Shown here: positions 60,240 to 64,000 of the stretch, one piece after another | Layout: every line of letters starts with the position of its first letter | Position numbering within the stretch: the stretch's first letter is position 1 | Assembly (NCBI GenBank): GCA_001414345.1 | Contig: LLCB01000089.1 | Coordinates: 1 to 64,000 of the forward strand | Origin: Hymenoscyphus infarciens | Taxonomy: Eukaryota > Ascomycota > Leotiomycetes > Helotiales > Helotiaceae | Length of the DNA stretch: 64,000 nt | Reading direction: 5' to 3' | Made by a program: the position numbers and the translations under genes | Notes under the pieces: generated by a model | What the model was told of the DNA's origin: nothing | Database searches by the model: none | What the model saw: only the letters and a program-made list of their open reading frames with translations

Positions 60240-61097
60240 GATTGATGTTGAGTGATAGTATGGAATGATTGTAGTGGTTTCTTTTATGAAGAAAAGAAAG
60301 CTAGATAATGCTAAAATGAGGTGAGATAGAGGGGTAAGTCTTTATAAGCTCTTTAAGTATTCCGTGCGAATCGCGCCAGATAGCGACTTTTGGATGAGTC
60401 AGCTTTAATGTGCCCACTAGAAAGACAATTGAAGATACGAGGATTGCTTGATACCCCTTTCAAATCGTTTTATACTTAATTTTTCAGCAGTCGGATGTAA
60501 ATTTACTCGCTTAAATTGGGATGGGAACCTGAAAGCAATACACGAAATTTTAGGTGGGTTTAGTTTCCTCTTGCTGTTCTGATGTTCGGTTTAGTGGGCA
60601 ATGATCGGCGTGTGAGCTCTTTGATATGAACTTGATTCGCGTTGCTAATAATGACAGACTTAGAACTCAAGTATCGAACGCCTTTACATGTCACGATTTT
60701 TTTACGTGACCGGTGTAACAAGTTACACTAGAGGCAAACTGGCTGTGGCATGAGGTTTGGTTTTAGATACACCACGTTAGATCATCAATCATGAACGATA
60801 TATTATATCCCCGAGAAGCTAAAGATTTCCTATCGCCGAAATCCCACCTGGTCTTCTTGAACCATACAACCTCCCAAAATTGTATACCAACCCCAAGATA
60901 CAATACAGCACCAAAGTATATAGGCGCGGACCAAGGTACCCAACTAGTACACAACCCCGCCGGACTTTGCCTAAATGCGGGGTATGGTTTCTCGGTGCCC
61001 CACATCAGAAATAATGTACATCTTACACGTACGCCCTAAGTGCTCATAAAAGGCGTCAAATATTTGAACTATTTATCATCTCAAAGTCAATGTCAAC
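60240..61097. other. Intergenic, divergent promoters
   Basis: Between OYE (minus) and the second SDR (plus). Minus-strand TATAAA at 60341-60346. No gene. Confidence 0.5.
60341..60346 (-). promoter_or_regulatory. TATA-like box of the OYE gene
   Basis: TATAAA on the minus strand, 102 bp before the ATG at 60239. Confidence 0.35.
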
Positions 61098-62630
61098 ATG
61101 GTTTACGCGCTTAAAGGACGAAATGTATTGGTCACTGGCGGTTCCCGGTTAGTTCCTATCTCCTATGGCACAGGCAATGCCATGCGTTGTGGGTATCCTG
61201 ATCGTAGTCATCTTGGTCGTGGTCCGGGAAATAGGAATTAAAATCGGGTGTTTCTACTAATCTCTCAATAAACCTGCTTTCTCATCAAATGATTATTCTC
61301 TTTCTGCTTGTCACAAGTTACGAAAATCCGAGGGGAGAATTGCTCAGCACGTTACGGTATCAAAGCTTGCAATGGGGCGCACTACTTCAATTTCCAATGC
61401 TCGCACCTTCTAGAAAAAACAATTACTGATTTCATCAACAGAGGTCTCGGGGAAGTAATCTGTCGACAGTTCGCTAAAGAAGGTTGCAATGTAGCAATCA
61501 ACTATCTCTCCAGTGCGGAGAAAACCCAGCTCCTGGCAGACAAGCTCGTGAAAGAGTATGGAGTGAAAGCAATCCTTGTCCAAGGCGTGAGTAAACCAGA
61601 TCTTCTAGTCTCTCTTAAATGGCCGAAGCGCTTTTCCCCAATCTATCAAAACAACCCAATACATACTAACACCCACAGGACATGGGCAAAGAAGCAGACG
61701 TCATCCGCGCCGTCCAAGAAACAATCTCCAACCTCGGCGGAATCGATATAATAATCTCCAACGCAGGCTACACCCGCTTTTCAGAATTCCCCAATCTCTC
61801 CGCAACAACCGCTGAGGACTGGGACACCTGCTACGCCGTAAACGTAAAAGCCCAACATCTCCTCCTCCGCGAAGCATCCCCAACATTCACCACCAACCCC
61901 GATGGCGGAGTCCTAATAATGAGTTCCAGTATCGCTGCTACGCATCCTAGTGGTAAGTATAAATTTCCCTCCTCTCTTCTATCCCCTCCGAAATACAAAC
62001 TAACTCCAAACTCTCAAAAAATAGGAAGTTCCATGCCGTACAGCGTCACAAAAGCAGCACAAATCCACCTCATGAAGTGTTTGGCTTTTACACAAGGTCC
62101 AAAGATAAGAGTTAATGCCGTATTACCGGGGTTATTACTTACTGAATGGGTATGCTTCCCTTCATCCCTGCCCCCACTCCCACTAACTTCTCCCCCTTCC
62201 TCTCACTTCTCCCCATGCCCTCACCTCCCCTCACCCGTCTCTCCTACAACGATCGTTCACTTACAGATGAATGTTTTAGGGCTTGAAATATCCCCCAGAA
62301 AAGATCGAACAAGCGAAAGAAGTCGCCAAGCTCAAAAAGGAGGTTCGTCTCTGACCTCGATGTTCTTGGTGTTGGTTTTAAAGAATGATAACTTACAAAT
62401 GGGTTTCAGACGGATCTAGAAGATTGCGCCCAAACATTCATAGATATCGCAAGGAATTCTTCAATGACTGGTCAGGCTATCACTGTTGGTGCGTGTATCC
62501 CGTCCACTCTCCCCTCCTATACCCTCCTATCCCCCTATCCCCTCCCCAACGAGCAACTCACCACTCAAACAAGCCTGCTAATTGCTAACCTTCAAATGTA
62601 GACTCAGGATTAGGCCTCGCACTTCCATAA
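61098..62630 (+). CDS. Short-chain dehydrogenase/reductase (SDR), 7 exons
   Basis: Model: join 61098-61147, 61442-61586, 61679-61952, 62025-62149, 62280-62342, 62410-62488, 62602-62630, 254 aa; every junction keeps frame. Classical SDR: TGGSRGLG at 13-20 binds NAD(P), NAG follows IIIS, the active site is Ser149, Tyr162, Lys166 (YSVTK), and VDSGLGLALP closes the C-terminus. The first intron is long (294 bp). The intron donor at 62343 is the weak GTTCGT. Homologous to the SDR at 2182-3183 (shared PGLLLTEW and YSVTKAAQ(L/I)HLMK blocks and one shared intron position before the last block). Substrate unknown. Confidence 0.88.
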
Positions 62631-63463
62631 ACGTCTTCCAGGAATGCTCTTTCTGCATTCCCAAAACTCTTAGGGAAAAATAATGATTGTCCTAATTTAT
62701 CAATGAAAGTCCACCTCGACACTCTTTTCCAAAAAGTCGACTTTGCGTCTCGTGATGTTATTCTCCTGTTCAATACATACAAGTTGCAACTTCCCCGATA
62801 GGTCCTCGTACAACCCGGAAAGACAAGCCCGAAATTTGGCGGAAGCTCGAGAACAATCTGAACACACATAGAACCCGCTACGCACAACTTGAATACAAGA
62901 CGTCCAAAATTGAAAACCGAACTGAATGTTGGGTTGTCTTCAAAGGCAAGCACGCTAATTCTCAATTGTTCGTCGGGATGTCTTATTCATAATACCTAAG
63001 CACATAGGTAAATCATACTCGTCATGAAACCTATCATCCACTACGGGCCTAGGTAACCATTCATCAATCCATGCAACCGTCATTCCATGCTCAACTCCAG
63101 CCATTCTATCCCATTTTCTATTACTCCCAGCGGCTCTAAGTTTCCTATTTCAGGAATAAGGGGAAAAAGAGTAGAGTAGGTAATAACCATACATACACTA
63201 GCGTCTCATCAAAGCCAATCCAAAAACAACAAATCCAGCCTTTACCCATTCCTCCATCCATTCCATGCATCTACCCACCCAAAGTCCCAACGAGGTACGC
63301 CAGATCGCTATGCTAGTAGTCGACGACAGCCTTGACAAAGTAAAAAGGAAGTTCCCATCCCTCGTGATTTTGCTGTGGTCGTGTGTATCATCTATCGTTC
63401 ATGTATCGTATATAAAAGCTCGAATCAACCGAGCTCCGTTTCCGGAAAAAGAATCCCATCTTC
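62631..63463. other. Intergenic, convergent 3' flanks
   Basis: Nothing recognised; probably includes the 3' UTR of the bifunctional kinase/phosphatase gene. Confidence 0.5.

Positions 63464-64000
<537 letters not shown>

Noticed and set aside
61308..61751. ORF of 147 codons as a separate protein
   Set aside because: It reads through introns 1 and 2 of the SDR; the spliced model restores TGGSRGLG and keeps frame across seven exons.
62585..62965. 126-codon minus-strand ORF
   Set aside because: Overlaps the last SDR exon, no recognisable domain, atypical composition.

Overview
This window is nuclear DNA of a filamentous ascomycete. The genes have many short GT...AG introns of about 50-60 bp. 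They include plant-cell-wall and starch enzymes, an alpha-aminoadipate (Lys2) lysine gene, 2EXR-domain genes and a fungal CorA-like gene. Large AT-rich blocks are almost empty of CA/TG dinucleotides, and their old reading frames carry TAA/TAG where CAA/CAG would be expected. That is the mark of repeat-induced point mutation (RIP). The two-compartment layout and gene content fit a helotialean leotiomycete best, but the species cannot be named from this sequence.

Layout. 1-0.95 kb: a RIP-degraded MITE-like element (one partial, one complete copy). 2.2-11.2 kb: gene island with a short-chain dehydrogenase (SDR), a 2EXR protein, a secreted feruloyl-esterase-like enzyme, a SprT-like metallopeptidase and a secreted GH78 alpha-L-rhamnosidase-like enzyme. 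11.9-22.6 kb: a nested transposon graveyard. It holds (i) a 5.3-kb tyrosine-recombinase retroelement with Ngaro/PAT-type split direct repeats (A1 - internal - B1 A2 B2), and (ii) a 3.6-kb MULE-like DNA transposon with terminal inverted repeats and a 9-bp target duplication, whose unoccupied target survives in a paralogous repeat 0.8 kb away. Small zinc-ribbon/basic-peptide ORFs lie at the edges of this block. 24.7-30.8 kb: snu66/SART1 splicing factor and a GH15 glucoamylase with a CBM20 domain. 31-33.8 kb: a second AT-rich block ending in the best-preserved copy of the MITE-like element. 34-64 kb: a mostly ordinary gene-rich region with a 2EXR gene broken by an exact 19-bp tandem duplication, an unknown Lys/Thr-rich protein, a conserved unknown protein, lys2, a type II membrane protein, an intron-containing tRNA-Ser, a SET-domain protein, an acyl-protein-thioesterase-like hydrolase, a nucleoside-hydrolase-like protein, a CorA-like transporter, an Old Yellow Enzyme, a second SDR and the 3' part of 6-phosphofructo-2-kinase/fructose-2,6-bisphosphatase.

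How the genes relate. There is no obvious secondary-metabolite cluster; the adenylation-domain protein is primary-metabolism Lys2, with two perfect Gcn4/CpcA-type sites in its promoter. Three secreted carbohydrate-active enzymes (esterase, GH78, GH15) lie in the gene islands next to the RIP blocks, which fits the two-speed layout of plant-associated fungi (inference). The strongest unusual signals are the structures of the two transposons, the TA-flanked MITE family, and the 19-bp duplication. All intron models are read by eye from splice consensus and reading frame, without transcript data.
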